Below, piece by piece: positions 34,147-42,824 of a stretch of DNA of 64,000 bases (within the stretch, counting starts at the first letter, position 1; each line of letters starts with the position of its first letter). This DNA comes from Actinoallomurus liliacearum (lineage in GTDB: Bacteria > Actinomycetota > Actinomycetes > Streptosporangiales > Streptosporangiaceae). The position numbers and the translations under genes are program-made. The DNA lies in assembly GCF_039542035.1 (NCBI RefSeq), contig NZ_BAABHJ010000040.1:124001-188000 (forward strand), written 5' to 3'. Under the pieces are notes generated by a model, which had not been told where the DNA came from, did no database searches, and saw only the letters and a list, made by a program, of their open reading frames with translations.

Positions 34147-34500
34147 CTACTTCTGCTTCTTGCGGTGCTCTCGCGCGTCGTCGACCGAGTCGAAGATGCC
34201 GAAGACCTTGGTCAGGCCGGTGATCCGGAAAATCTTCAGGATGCGCTCCTGCGTGCAGACGAGCTCCAGCGAGCCGTCGTGCGCCCGAACCCGCTTGAGC
34301 CCGCCGACCAGAACCCCGAGGCCGGTGGAGTCGAGGAACTCGACCTTCTCCATGTCGACGAGGAGGTGGTACTTACCCTTGTTCACCAGGTCGATGAGCT
34401 TCTCGCGGAGTTTCGGCGCGGTGTAGACGTCGATCTCTCCCTCCACGTTGATGACTGTGAGGTCATCGTCGGTGGTGTAGTCGTTCACCTTCAGGTCCAC
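34147..34500 (-). CDS. bldG: Anti-anti-sigma factor BldG
   Basis: A 117-residue STAS protein almost colinear with Streptomyces BldG: EGEIDVYTAPKLREKL, VDMEKVEFLDSTGLGV (phosphorylated Ser58), GLKRVRAHDGSLELVC and KIFRITGLTKVF. It controls anti-sigma factors by reversible phosphorylation and is needed for aerial growth in Streptomyces. GTG start with AGGAGGATCT. The basic tail REHRKKQK differs from the acidic end I recall for the Streptomyces protein. The helicase gene diverges upstream, the same order as in Streptomyces. Confidence 0.93.
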   Translation of the reverse strand: MDLKVNDYTTDDDLTVINVEGEIDVYTAPKLREKLIDLVNKGKYHLLVDMEKVEFLDSTGLGVLVGGLKRVRAHDGSLELVCTQERILKIFRITGLTKVFGIFDSVDDAREHRKKQK

Positions 34501-34669
34501 AGATCCTCCTGCGCCGTGCCGCGTATGGAAGTCGGGGCCATGGAACCCCGCCGTGATTCAACCACGCTCCGCCATCGTGTCTACACGAAATCACCACACA
34601 GGGCGACCCCGCCCAGCGTGGCGTATGCCTCGTGCGAGCAGGGGGTAGGCACGTGACGGCCCAAGCGTT

Positions 34670-37093
34670 GTGCCCAGGATGCCAGACTGGAAACCTCCGC
34701 ATGGCGAACCACTTTCAACCGAAGGGGTGACGCAGGCCATAGAGACGGACTCCGCCTTCCCCTCCGACCATGACGCCCCGTCGGCCGCAGGCGGCCGTAC
34801 CGGCCCGCACGGGCGCGCCCCGCTCATCCTGCGCCGCCTGCTCGACGACCCCCGCCGCCGCGGTCGCATCACCCATGTCCAGAGCGTTCCCGCAGGCGAC
34901 GGCCGTACCGCCGACTGGCCCGCGTGGGTGCCGCCGCTCCTGGTCGACCGGCTGCGCCTGGCCGGCGTCGACCGCCCGTGGGAACACCAGGTCAAGGCGG
35001 CCGAGCTCGCCCACGACGGCAGATCTGTGATCATCGCCACCGGGACCGCCTCGGGCAAGTCGCTCGCCTACCTGCTGCCCGCTCTCCAGGGCGTGTTCGA
35101 CGGCGGCTCGGTGCTCTACCTCGCCCCGACCAAGGCCCTGGCCGCCGACCAGCTCCGCTCCCTGCGCGGCCTGAAGCTCGCCCAGCTGCGGGCGGCGACC
35201 TTCGACGGCGACACCCCGGCCGACGAACGCGCCTGGGTCCGGCAGTACGCCGACTACGTCCTCACCAACCCCGACATGCTGCACCGCACGGTCCTGCCCG
35301 GCCACGCGCGCTGGGCGCCGTACCTGCGCCGGCTCCGCTACGTCATCGTGGACGAGGCGCACGGCTACCGCGGGGTGTTCGGCTCCCACGTCGCGCAGAT
35401 CCTGCGCCGGCTGCGGCGCGTCTGCGCCCGGTACGGCGCCGAGCCGGTGTTCATCCTGGCCTCGGCGACCGCGTCGGATCCCGGCCTGTCCGCGTCCCGG
35501 CTGACCGGTGTGGACGTGGCGGAGGTCGCGGAGGACACCTCGCCGCGCGGTGCCACGTCGTTCGCGCTCTGGGAGCCGCCGCTGACCGACCTGCGCGGCG
35601 AGCAGGGCGCCCCCGTACGCCGCACGGCCACCGCCGAGGCCGCCGACCTGCTCGCCGACCTGGTGATCGAGGACGTGCAGACCCTGGCGTTCGTACGCTC
35701 GCGGCGCGGCGCGGAGGCCGTCGCGCTCGGCGCCAAGCGGGCCCTCGAGGAGATCGCTCCGGACCTGCCCGCCCGCGTCGCCGCGTACCGCGCGGGGTAC
35801 CTGCCGGAGGAGCGGCGCGCGCTGGAGAAGGCGCTGCGCTCCCGGGACCTCGTCGGGCTCGCCTCGACGAACGCCCTCGAACTCGGCGTCGACGTCTCCG
35901 GCCTCGACTCGGTCATCATCTGCGGCTGGCCGGGCACGCGCGCGTCGCTGTGGCAGCAGGCCGGCCGCGCGGGCCGCTCCGGCCAGGACGCCCTCGCCGT
36001 CCTCATCGCCCGCGACGACCCTCTCGACACCTATCTCGTGCACCACCCCTCGGCGATCTTCGGTACGCCCGTCGAGGCGACCGTCCTCGACCCCGACAAC
36101 CCGTACGTCCTCGCCCCACACCTTTGCGCCGCGGCCGCCGAGCTTCCGCTGACCGAGAAGGACCTGCCGCTGTTCGGCCCGTCGACCGGGGAGATCCTGC
36201 CCGATCTCGTACGCCGGGGGATGCTCCGGCACCGGCCCACCGGGTGGTACTGGACCAAGCGCGAGCGGGCCACCGACCTCGCCGACATCCGCGGCGCCGG
36301 CGGGCCGCCCGTCCAGGTCGTCGAGGCCGCGACCGGACGCCTGCTCGGCACGGTCGACGAGCCGTCCGCGCACACGACCGTCCACCAGGGCGCGGTCTAC
36401 CTCCACCAGGGCGAGTCGTACGTCGTCCAGACCCTCGACCTGGACGACTCGGTGGCGCTGGTGGAGGCCGCCGACCCCGACTACACGACGACCGCCCGCG
36501 ACGTCACCGACATCTCGATCCTGGAGACCCTCCGGTCGTCGTCCTGGGGCGAGGCGACCCTCTGCTTCGGCACCGTCGAGGTCACCCAGCAGGTCGTCTC
36601 GTACCAGATGCGCCGCCTCGCCAGCGGGGAGGTCCTCGGCGAACGCCCGCTCGAACTCCCGCCACGCACGCTCCGCACCCGGGCGGTCTGGTGGACGCTG
36701 CCCGACGAGGCCCTGCGCGTGCTGGGCGACGCTGACGTGGGCGGGTCCGCGCACGCCGCCGAGCACGCCTCGATCGGCCTGCTGCCGCTGTTCGCCACCT
36801 GCGACCGCTGGGACATCGGCGGCGTCTCCACGGCACTGCACCCCGACACCGGCCGCATGACGGTGTTCGTCTACGACGGGCACGACGGCGGCGCGGGCTT
36901 CGCCGAACGCGGCTACGAACAGGCCGGACGCTGGCTCCGCTCGACCCGTGAGGCGATCGCCGACTGCGAGTGCGAGCACGGTTGCCCCTCCTGCATCCAG
37001 TCGCCGAAGTGCGGAAACGGGAACGATCCCCTCGACAAACAGGGCGCGCTCGACCTGCTCGACGCCCTGCTGAAGCAGGCCCCGCCGCGCTGA
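34670..37093 (+). CDS. DEAD/DEAH-box helicase with C-terminal zinc/DUF1998 domain (MrfA type)
   Basis: An 807-residue superfamily 2 helicase. Walker A ATGTASGKS, Walker B VDEAHGYRG, motif III ASATASD, motif VI QQAGRAGRSG, with two RecA folds at about 90-330 and 330-480. The C-terminal DUF1998-like part has four clustered Cys (CECEHGCPSC and CGNGN nearby) as in MrfA, a DNA repair helicase of Bacillus, and M. tuberculosis Rv3649. The start is not firmly set: GTG 34670, ATG 34679 and GTG 34727 are in frame. Divergent from bldG; it is the helicase of the tad helicase/secretion neighbourhood. Confidence 0.93.
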   Translation: MPRMPDWKPPHGEPLSTEGVTQAIETDSAFPSDHDAPSAAGGRTGPHGRAPLILRRLLDDPRRRGRITHVQSVPAGDGRTADWPAWVPPLLVDRLRLAGVDRPWEHQVKAAELAHDGRSVIIATGTASGKSLAYLLPALQGVFDGGSVLYLAPTKALAADQLRSLRGLKLAQLRAATFDGDTPADERAWVRQYADYVLTNPDMLHRTVLPGHARWAPYLRRLRYVIVDEAHGYRGVFGSHVAQILRRLRRVCARYGAEPVFILASATASDPGLSASRLTGVDVAEVAEDTSPRGATSFALWEPPLTDLRGEQGAPVRRTATAEAADLLADLVIEDVQTLAFVRSRRGAEAVALGAKRALEEIAPDLPARVAAYRAGYLPEERRALEKALRSRDLVGLASTNALELGVDVSGLDSVIICGWPGTRASLWQQAGRAGRSGQDALAVLIARDDPLDTYLVHHPSAIFGTPVEATVLDPDNPYVLAPHLCAAAAELPLTEKDLPLFGPSTGEILPDLVRRGMLRHRPTGWYWTKRERATDLADIRGAGGPPVQVVEAATGRLLGTVDEPSAHTTVHQGAVYLHQGESYVVQTLDLDDSVALVEAADPDYTTTARDVTDISILETLRSSSWGEATLCFGTVEVTQQVVSYQMRRLASGEVLGERPLELPPRTLRTRAVWWTLPDEALRVLGDADVGGSAHAAEHASIGLLPLFATCDRWDIGGVSTALHPDTGRMTVFVYDGHDGGAGFAERGYEQAGRWLRSTREAIADCECEHGCPSCIQSPKCGNGNDPLDKQGALDLLDALLKQAPPR

Positions 37094-37346
37094 TCACACC
37101 GGCTCGATCCGGCGTGCTTCGTGCCTGCTCCGACCTCGTACGTCCGCCGTTTCGAGGGCGGTCGGCGACGGGCCGGCCGCACCGCCGCGTACGCGCCGAT
37201 TGTCCGGTCTCACGAGCGGGGCGAACGCGCACCGCCCTTTTGAGATCGTGCGACTTCCCGCTAACTTGACCAATCCGACATTTTGCCGGGTGCGTCACCG
37301 GGGGTCGTGCCTCGCGCTCCGCTGTCATAGGAGAGGAGACATCTCG

Positions 37347-37763
37347 ATGATCATCCTGGGAATCGTGCTGGCCGCCGCGGCGGTCGCGGTGGGCGTCGGC
37401 GTCATCGCCGAGAACTCGTCATCCGCCTCGATCGACATCTTCGGCCAGCACGTGCCGGGTGTGCAGACCGAGGGCCAGGTCTTCGCCGCGGGCGTCCTGG
37501 TGGCGTTCGTGTTCATGCTGGGCATGGGCCTGGCGTTCCTCACGCTGAACCGGGCGCTGCGCAACCGCCGCGAGCTTCGCGACCTGCGGGAGGAGCACCG
37601 CGAGTCGATCAGCACGCTGGAGATGGAGAAGCAGCGGCTGCAGCGCGAACTCGCCCGCGCCCGCGGCACCGCCGGAGAGACGGCCACCACCGCGGACGAC
37701 ATCCGCGTCGCCGGCCGCCCGGCCCCCGACCCGGTCTCCTCCTTCTTCGACCGCACCGACTGA
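37347..37763 (+). CDS. LapA-like (DUF1049) membrane protein
   Basis: A 138-residue protein with two transmembrane helices (residues 1-21 and 45-68), a SSSASIDIFG turn between them, and a cytosolic coiled coil (about 70-105, RELRDLREEHRESISTLEME). The layout matches LapA/YciS-like proteins involved in envelope assembly, although actinobacteria lack LPS. ATG 37347 with GGAG about 9 nt upstream. A TTGACC near 37267 could be part of its promoter. It stands alone. Confidence 0.7.
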   Translation: MIILGIVLAAAAVAVGVGVIAENSSSASIDIFGQHVPGVQTEGQVFAAGVLVAFVFMLGMGLAFLTLNRALRNRRELRDLREEHRESISTLEMEKQRLQRELARARGTAGETATTADDIRVAGRPAPDPVSSFFDRTD

Positions 37764-38019
37764 CCCCTTCGCCCCGCGGCCGTACCGTCCAGCCGACGCT
37801 CCCGGCACCCGTACGAAAGGCTCGGTGAAGCCGCGCCGCGACGGCCGGATCGCCCCGGTTTCATCACCGAGCGCCGGGTACGGTGCGCGACGCTGTTGGT
37901 GCGCGCCGGACCGGTCCGGCTCCATGCCGGCGTCTCGTCCGGTGGCGTCGGACGTCCGGCCCGGAACGGACGGCTGAGCAGAGGCGAGGTGACCCCACGC
38001 CAGTGGGGAAGGAGGCCGG

Positions 38020-39216
38020 ATGGACGGCAACGCGCTCGGCGACGCGGCGAGCGGACGCAAGGCGATAGTGGTCGGCGGCGGCATCGGCGGCCTGGCGGCC
38101 GCCATCGCACTCGACCGCTGCGGCTGGCGGGTGGAGGTCCTCGAGCGGGCCGCGACGTTCGGCGAGATCGGGGCCGGATTGTCGCTGTGGCCCAATGGCG
38201 TACGCGCGCTGGACGCGCTCGGCCTGGGCGACCAGGTCCGCGAGCGCGCCCTCACCGAGACCGAAGGCGGCATCCGCGACACGACCGGCCGGTGGTTGTC
38301 GCGAACGGACGTCCAGGAGCTGGGACGCCGGTACGGCCCGGTGGTCGCGGTCCACCGCGCCCACCTGCTCGAGATCCTGCGCGAGGCCGTGCCGACCGCG
38401 GCGCTGCGCACGGGCACCGAGGTCATCGCGGTCGGAACCGAGGGTCCGCGGATCGAGGTGCGGCACAGCGAGGGAACGTCACGGAGCGATCTCCTGGTCG
38501 GCGCCGACGGCATCCGCAGCGTCGTCCGGCGCTCCCTGTGGCCGAGGCACCCGGCCCCCCGCTACGCCGGATACACGGCTTGGCGCGTGATCGTCGACAC
38601 GGATCGCCCCCTCACGTCGGGCGGCGAGACCTGGGGGCGCGGCGAACGCGTGGGGATCGTGCCGCTCGCCGACGGTACGACCTACCTGTTCGGTGCCGCG
38701 AGCGCCCCCGAAGGACAGCGCAGCCCCGACGGCGAGCTGGCGGAGATGCGGCGGCGCTTCAACGGCTGGCACGCGCCGATCCCCGAACTCCTGGCGGCCG
38801 CCTCCGACGACGCGGTCATGCGCCATGACATCTACCACCTGCCGCCACTGCGCACCTTCGTCCGGGGGACGACGGCGCTGCTCGGCGACGCCGCACACGC
38901 GATGACACCGGACATGGGACAGGGCGCCAACCAGGCGCTGGAGGACGCCGTCACCCTCGCCGCGGTGCTCACCGCACACCCGACCGTCGAGTCGGCGCTT
39001 TCCGCCTACGACCGCGGGCGCCGCGCCCGCGCTCAAATGATCGCGCGCCGGTCCCGCCTGATCGGAACCGTCGCGCAGTGGAGCTGGTCTCCGGCCGCAG
39101 CGGTCCGGGACTGGGTCGTCCGCCTGAGCCCGTCGGCGTCCATGCTGAAGGCGCTGGACCCCGCCCTCAACTGGAGCCCACCGACTCCGGATGCCACCGG
39201 AGCCGACCGACCCTAG
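38020..39216 (+). CDS. FAD-dependent aromatic monooxygenase
   Basis: A 398-residue group A flavin monooxygenase of the salicylate hydroxylase/6-hydroxynicotinate-type family. The Rossmann GGGIGGLAAA motif, the DG motif LLVGADGIRSVVR, and GDAAHAMTPDMGQGANQALE are all present. It probably hydroxylates or oxidises an aromatic substrate with NAD(P)H; substrate unknown, with no catabolic genes nearby. Excellent ribosome-binding site (GGAAGGAGG) before ATG 38020. The last ~20 residues are Pro/Ala-rich and non-conserved. Confidence 0.9.
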   Translation: MDGNALGDAASGRKAIVVGGGIGGLAAAIALDRCGWRVEVLERAATFGEIGAGLSLWPNGVRALDALGLGDQVRERALTETEGGIRDTTGRWLSRTDVQELGRRYGPVVAVHRAHLLEILREAVPTAALRTGTEVIAVGTEGPRIEVRHSEGTSRSDLLVGADGIRSVVRRSLWPRHPAPRYAGYTAWRVIVDTDRPLTSGGETWGRGERVGIVPLADGTTYLFGAASAPEGQRSPDGELAEMRRRFNGWHAPIPELLAAASDDAVMRHDIYHLPPLRTFVRGTTALLGDAAHAMTPDMGQGANQALEDAVTLAAVLTAHPTVESALSAYDRGRRARAQMIARRSRLIGTVAQWSWSPAAAVRDWVVRLSPSASMLKALDPALNWSPPTPDATGADRP

Positions 39217-39334
39217 ATCCCGTGCTCAGACCGTCCTGAGCGCCCAGCCACGCCGCCGGCACCTGCCGCCGGCGGCGGATGCCGACGCCGACGCGTGACC
39301 TCCAGCGACGAAGGCCCTACGAGCCCTCACCGGC
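39217..39334. other. Intergenic spacer before hairpin array
   Basis: 118 bp of plain sequence between the monooxygenase stop and the repeat array, containing a CCGCCGGC-rich stretch (39250-39280) that may form a hairpin terminator. No gene. Confidence 0.4.
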
Positions 39335-39640
39335 AGCAGCGGCCCATGGGACAGAGACCCGTCGGGCTCTTTGCGACGCCAGAGACCCCTGGGGCCAAGG
39401 GCGTTAGAGACCCATGGTTTTCAGTGGCAGCAGAGACTCGTGGGTCTGCCCAGCGGCGGCAGAGACCGGTGGGACTCTGACTGTCAGCTGCCGCAGAGAA
39501 CCAAGAGACCACTAGGCGCGGCGGAGATCCATCGCTCCGTTAGCGGCGGCAGAGACCCAAGACTCCCTCCCTCCGCAGCGGCAGAGGCGCATGGCCTCTC
39601 CAACTGGCGGCAGGGAGGCACGGGCTCTCAGCTGCGACGA
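39335..39640. repeat. Array of about ten 26-37-bp hairpin units
   Basis: The core GCGGCAGAGACCCATGGG...CTCT recurs at about 30-bp intervals between convergent genes. Many units are small palindromes (for example AGAGACCCGTCGGGCTCT and AGAGGCGCATGGCCTCT). The last unit includes the stop codon (39628-39630) of the reverse gene, and TCAGCTGC of that stop recurs inside an earlier unit (about 39483). Degenerate, without spacers. Confidence 0.75.
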
Positions 39641-40719
39641 CGACGCCCGCGGTAACCGCGACGAGCCGGCGTGGCCTCCTGCTCGGCGGCGGTGGGAGCT
39701 GACTTCTCCGCCGCCGGCCCGTCCGAAGACGCCTGAGCCGCCTCCGCCGTAGCAGTGGACTCGGTGGCCGCACCCGTCTCGGCGGCGCCTGACTCACTCG
39801 TTCCGGTCGGCGTGCCGGTCTCGGCGACGCCGGACGAGGTGGTTCCCGCGGTGGCGAGCTCGGTGATCGGTGGCCTTCTCCGGCGCCGCCCGGCGGCGGA
39901 ACCCCGACCACGCGTGCTCTTCCCGGCGGGGCCGGTCTGTACGGCACGGGCCTCCGCCGCGAGACGCTGGCGGCGGGACCACATGCCGAAGTGCGCCGAG
40001 AGCAGCAGGAGCACCAGCGCGGCCGCGACGCTCTGTCCCCACTTGATGGGGGTGGTCGCGGAGGCATCGTCCGCCTGGATCCGCTTGGCGGCCGGCTCGG
40101 CGATCTGCGGTTCCGGGGTGGGGTACTGGAACCCGACCCCGGAGCCGTTCGGAGCCAGCGACGGCAGGCTGAACGGTGAATTGTTGTTGCTCGACGGCTG
40201 CGTCGGGATGCCTGCCGTACCGCTGCCAGAGTCCGTACCGGTGGGCAGATTGGGAACCGAACCCGGAGTGGTCGGGTCACTGCTCGACGTCGGGCTCTTG
40301 CTCGGTGTCTTGGAGTGCGTCGGCGTCGGCTTAGCCTCCGTCGATCGGGCTTTCACGGAGAACCCGCTGGTGTCATACGTGCACTTCGTGATGTCCCCGA
40401 CGACGCTCAGGGTGAAGTATCCGGCTTCGGAGACCTTCACATCGCCCGCGATAGTGCCGTTGCCGGTACGTGATCCGACCTGCTGATCGATGCCAGGCCC
40501 GGAAATCTGTAGATGCGCCGAGAGCAGTCCTTTGACCGTGGCGCTCACGTGGACACTCGACCCCGTCGTAACCGACCCGGAGGGAGGGGTGATCGATGCG
40601 CTCCCCAACAACGAGCAGGGACTCGCAGCGTTCGCGGAGCCGCTGATGCCGAGCGTGATGGCGGCCGTGGCCAGGGGAGTCATCAGGGCGACAGTGGCGA
40701 CCTTGCCGACCTTCCTCAA
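39628..40719 (-). CDS. Secreted/membrane protein with STP-rich linker
   Basis: A 363-residue single-pass protein I cannot name. Signal peptide ending ANA/ASPCSL; an Ig-like beta domain (about 33-130) with one Cys pair; a Ser/Thr/Pro linker (THSKTPSKSPTSSSDPTTPG and onward); a transmembrane helix (about 230-250, SVAAALVLLLLSAHFGMW); then a cytosolic tail that is basic, then Ala/Thr/Glu-rich, and ends RGYRGRRRRS. TTG 40719 follows GAAGGGA and best fits the signal peptide; the longer frame has no ribosome-binding site. It ends the tad cluster on the same strand and may be a surface component. Confidence 0.6.
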   Translation of the reverse strand: MRKVGKVATVALMTPLATAAITLGISGSANAASPCSLLGSASITPPSGSVTTGSSVHVSATVKGLLSAHLQISGPGIDQQVGSRTGNGTIAGDVKVSEAGYFTLSVVGDITKCTYDTSGFSVKARSTEAKPTPTHSKTPSKSPTSSSDPTTPGSVPNLPTGTDSGSGTAGIPTQPSSNNNSPFSLPSLAPNGSGVGFQYPTPEPQIAEPAAKRIQADDASATTPIKWGQSVAAALVLLLLSAHFGMWSRRQRLAAEARAVQTGPAGKSTRGRGSAAGRRRRRPPITELATAGTTSSGVAETGTPTGTSESGAAETGAATESTATAEAAQASSDGPAAEKSAPTAAEQEATPARRGYRGRRRRS

Positions 40720-40969
40720 GACGCCGTCCCTTCGTCGACACTCTTCCGTCGCCCCGGTCTGCTGAACTCCGGCGGCGACTCTCAGCCCTTGCTCGCGAAC
40801 GACCCCGCGGTGAACGCGTGTCGGCCGTTCCGAGTGACTGTAGGGCTTTTCGAGGCTGGTGGGGGTAATTGTTCGCAGCAGCTTATCGGACACTAGCTCC
40901 AATAGTGTCACCGATCAATACCGAAACATGCGTGGCAGGACAGGGGAACTCCGGATACTTGTGAAGGGT

Positions 40970-41530
40970 TCAACGAGGCGAAGCCCGGCGGGTGACGGTC
41001 GGAGCCGGGAAATCGGGGACGGAGCCTGAATCGTCATCGACCGGCCCGGCACGTGCCCGCGCGGTGGCGCTCAGCCGGCCCGTTCGCGGAAGGGCACCGA
41101 CGCGGGCGATGACGATGACATCGACGACCCGACCGCGGAACGTGCACCGCCGGAGCGACGCTTCCGAATCGCGGGCGACTCGTGCGGCCAACTCGCAGGC
41201 GCGTTCGGATCCCTCGGCCACGTGGGCCGCCGCGGCGAGGGCCGCCAGGTCCGCGGCGGCGTCCGCGCGATGCCGTGCGACACGCGCGCCGCCCACCACC
41301 ATCGCCATGACGGCCACCGACCACACGGCTCCGATCAACGCGACCATCCACACAGTGCCCGACCCCCGATCGCCACGGCCCGCCCTCCGGACACGCCACC
41401 CACTCCTCAGCGGAAAGCCACCCCGCAGCGCACGCCACCCAAGTCGGTGTCGCGCCGCGCTGCCGGGGCGCATGCCGCCGGGAATCGCAAGTCGGTCGCC
41501 TTGCCGGATGAGCCGCACGCGGTCGGACAT
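40970..41530 (-). CDS. TadE-like protein (helicase/secretion neighbourhood type)
   Basis: A 186-residue protein. A basic leader (1-57) with RGDRGSGTVWM is followed by a transmembrane helix (about 60-80) and a periplasmic-side domain of alternating helices and strands (AADLAALAAAAHVAEG). This pattern is the TadE-like family (TIGR03816), which lies beside the tad cluster and is homologous to Rv3654c. Minor pilin-like proteins such as this are processed at the Gly before the helix. ATG 41530 with GAAGGAC upstream. Gap of 58 bp to TadE. Confidence 0.75.
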   Translation of the reverse strand: MSDRVRLIRQGDRLAIPGGMRPGSAARHRLGWRALRGGFPLRSGWRVRRAGRGDRGSGTVWMVALIGAVWSVAVMAMVVGGARVARHRADAAADLAALAAAAHVAEGSERACELAARVARDSEASLRRCTFRGRVVDVIVIARVGALPRTGRLSATARARAGPVDDDSGSVPDFPAPTVTRRASPR

Positions 41531-41588
41531 GGGCCGTCCTTCGCTGTCCTGGGCCGCGTGCGGCCGAACCGGTGACCTGATGGAGTGG

Positions 41589-42326
41589 TCAATTTCGCGC
41601 GGAGATCGGTTGGGCTCCTCCCTCCGGTTCGGTGGCGGCGACGGTCTGGGCGCGCAGCCGCAACGGCGGGAACAGCCGTCGTACCGGAGAGTCGACGGTG
41701 GCTCTCACCCGCACCCGGGTGAACCGACGATCACGGTCGATCGAAACGCCGGCCCCGGGCGGTGCCGCGCGGCGAGCGGCGGCACGGACCTCGGCCAGAG
41801 GCTCGCCCCTGGCGGCGGCGCGGGCACCCGCTCGAGCGGCGTCCACGCACGCCACCTGCGCTGCTGCGGCGCTCACGCCCCACAGGGCGATCGCGAGGAG
41901 CAGGACCAGCGCCGGAAAGGCGACTGCTGTCTCGACCGTCACCGACCCTCGATCCCCACGCGCCCTCGAACCACCTGGTCGCCGCCGCCCCCACGCCGCC
42001 ACAGCGGAGCGCACCGGGCGCCCGAGCCACCGGCCCGGTCCTGAGCCACCTGATCGCCGAAGTCCCCGCACTACCCCTGCAGCCGAGCATGCGGACGTCT
42101 CAGACGACCAGCCTCGCCCCGAGCCACCCGATCGCCGGCACCCCCACCCCGCCACAGCCGAGCGCACCGACGGCCCAGGCCACCGACCCGACCTCGGCCT
42201 GCCGGCCGTCTCACGCGTCCGCGACCGTCCGGGGCTCCGGCGAAACATCGGGCTGGAGAGCCGCAGCGACCAGGTGAGACGACCGGATGCGCCTGGCGAT
42301 GCGCGCTCCGCGCGGCGGCCGGTCAC
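41589..42326 (-). CDS. TadE-family pilus-assembly protein, long repeat-rich N-terminus
   Basis: The core is RGDRGSVTVETAVAFPALVLLL with a TM helix, then AALWGVSAAAAQVACVDA-like processing and a cysteine-poor tail, typical of TadE minor pilins. The frame begins at GTG 42326 in a GTGA overlap with the pilin gene, which favours translational coupling. That adds about 125 residues of Arg/Gly/Ser-rich sequence made of 25-26-residue repeats before the TadE core. An internal GTG at 42002 would give a normal 137-residue TadE. Which start is used is unresolved. Confidence 0.75.
   Translation of the reverse strand: MTGRRAERASPGASGRLTWSLRLSSPMFRRSPGRSRTRETAGRPRSGRWPGPSVRSAVAGWGCRRSGGSGRGWSSETSACSAAGVVRGLRRSGGSGPGRWLGRPVRSAVAAWGRRRPGGSRARGDRGSVTVETAVAFPALVLLLAIALWGVSAAAAQVACVDAARAGARAAARGEPLAEVRAAARRAAPPGAGVSIDRDRRFTRVRVRATVDSPVRRLFPPLRLRAQTVAATEPEGGAQPISARN
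42000..42230. repeat. Three 75-78-bp repeats in the TadE 5-prime region
   Basis: The units, on the reverse strand, contain GTGCGCTC(G/C)GCTGTGGCGG...GGTGGCTCGGG. Periods are 78 and 75 bp, both multiples of three, so the frame stays open. If translated, they give the repeat CRRSGGSG / LRRSGGSG / RRRPGGSR. Either a coding repeat or a duplication of the tadE 5-prime end. Confidence 0.7.
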
Positions 42327-42517
42327 CCGACGAAGTTGAGCGCGCGGTGGATGATCGTTAAGAGCATCTGCCGGACCTCGGAGCTGGTCACGATCTTGAA
42401 CAGCAGGCCGGCGAACGCGGCGGCCGCCACGGTGCCCACGGCGTACTCGGCGGTGGACATGCCGTCATCGGCCTTGCGCGCCTGCCAGCGACGCCTCAGC
42501 GCGGAAACGATGTGCAT
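42323..42517 (-). CDS. Flp-like pilin, DUF4244
   Basis: A 64-residue pilin. A basic leader (RRRWQARKADDG) is followed by the cleavage region G/MSTAEYAVGTVAAAAFAGLL and a hydrophobic helix; a short tail follows. The Glu at position 5 of the mature part (MSTAE) is the Flp-pilin hallmark. It should form the tad fibre after processing by a TadV-like peptidase, which is not in this window. ATG 42517 follows GGAGGGTCCAC. GTGA overlap with TadE. Confidence 0.85.
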   Translation of the reverse strand: MHIVSALRRRWQARKADDGMSTAEYAVGTVAAAAFAGLLFKIVTSSEVRQMLLTIIHRALNFVG

Positions 42518-42824
42518 GTGGACCCTCCTGTTCGGACGACGGACGCGAGCACGTCCCGGCATCCAGCGTTGCGGACCGCTCAGCACCCCACCACGCCCGA
42601 ATGCGGTTCTGTGGATAACCCGTCCCAGCCGCGCTCGCCGGAGGCTCGTCGGTGATATCGCCCCGTGGCCCTGACCCGGGTCTCGCTTCGCAGCGTCGTC
42701 ATCGCCTACCAGACCGGTCTCGTACGGCCGGCGTCGTCGCCACGGTGAGGTCAACGCCGAGGATTTCCGTCGTCATGGCGACCGAAATCCTCGGCGCAGC
42801 CAGGATGACGCGGATCGGTCACAG
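42518..42824. other. Spacer between tadC and the pilin gene
   Basis: 307 bp between the tadC stop and the pilin start. No convincing gene: the N-terminal part of the reverse frame is non-conserved. It contains the pilin ribosome-binding site and probably a separate promoter for the highly expressed pilin. Confidence 0.45.

Noticed and set aside
39335..39640. Possible CRISPR array
   Set aside because: Units are degenerate and contiguous, with no fixed repeat plus unique spacers and no cas genes nearby. The same holds for the arrays at 17763 and 48225.
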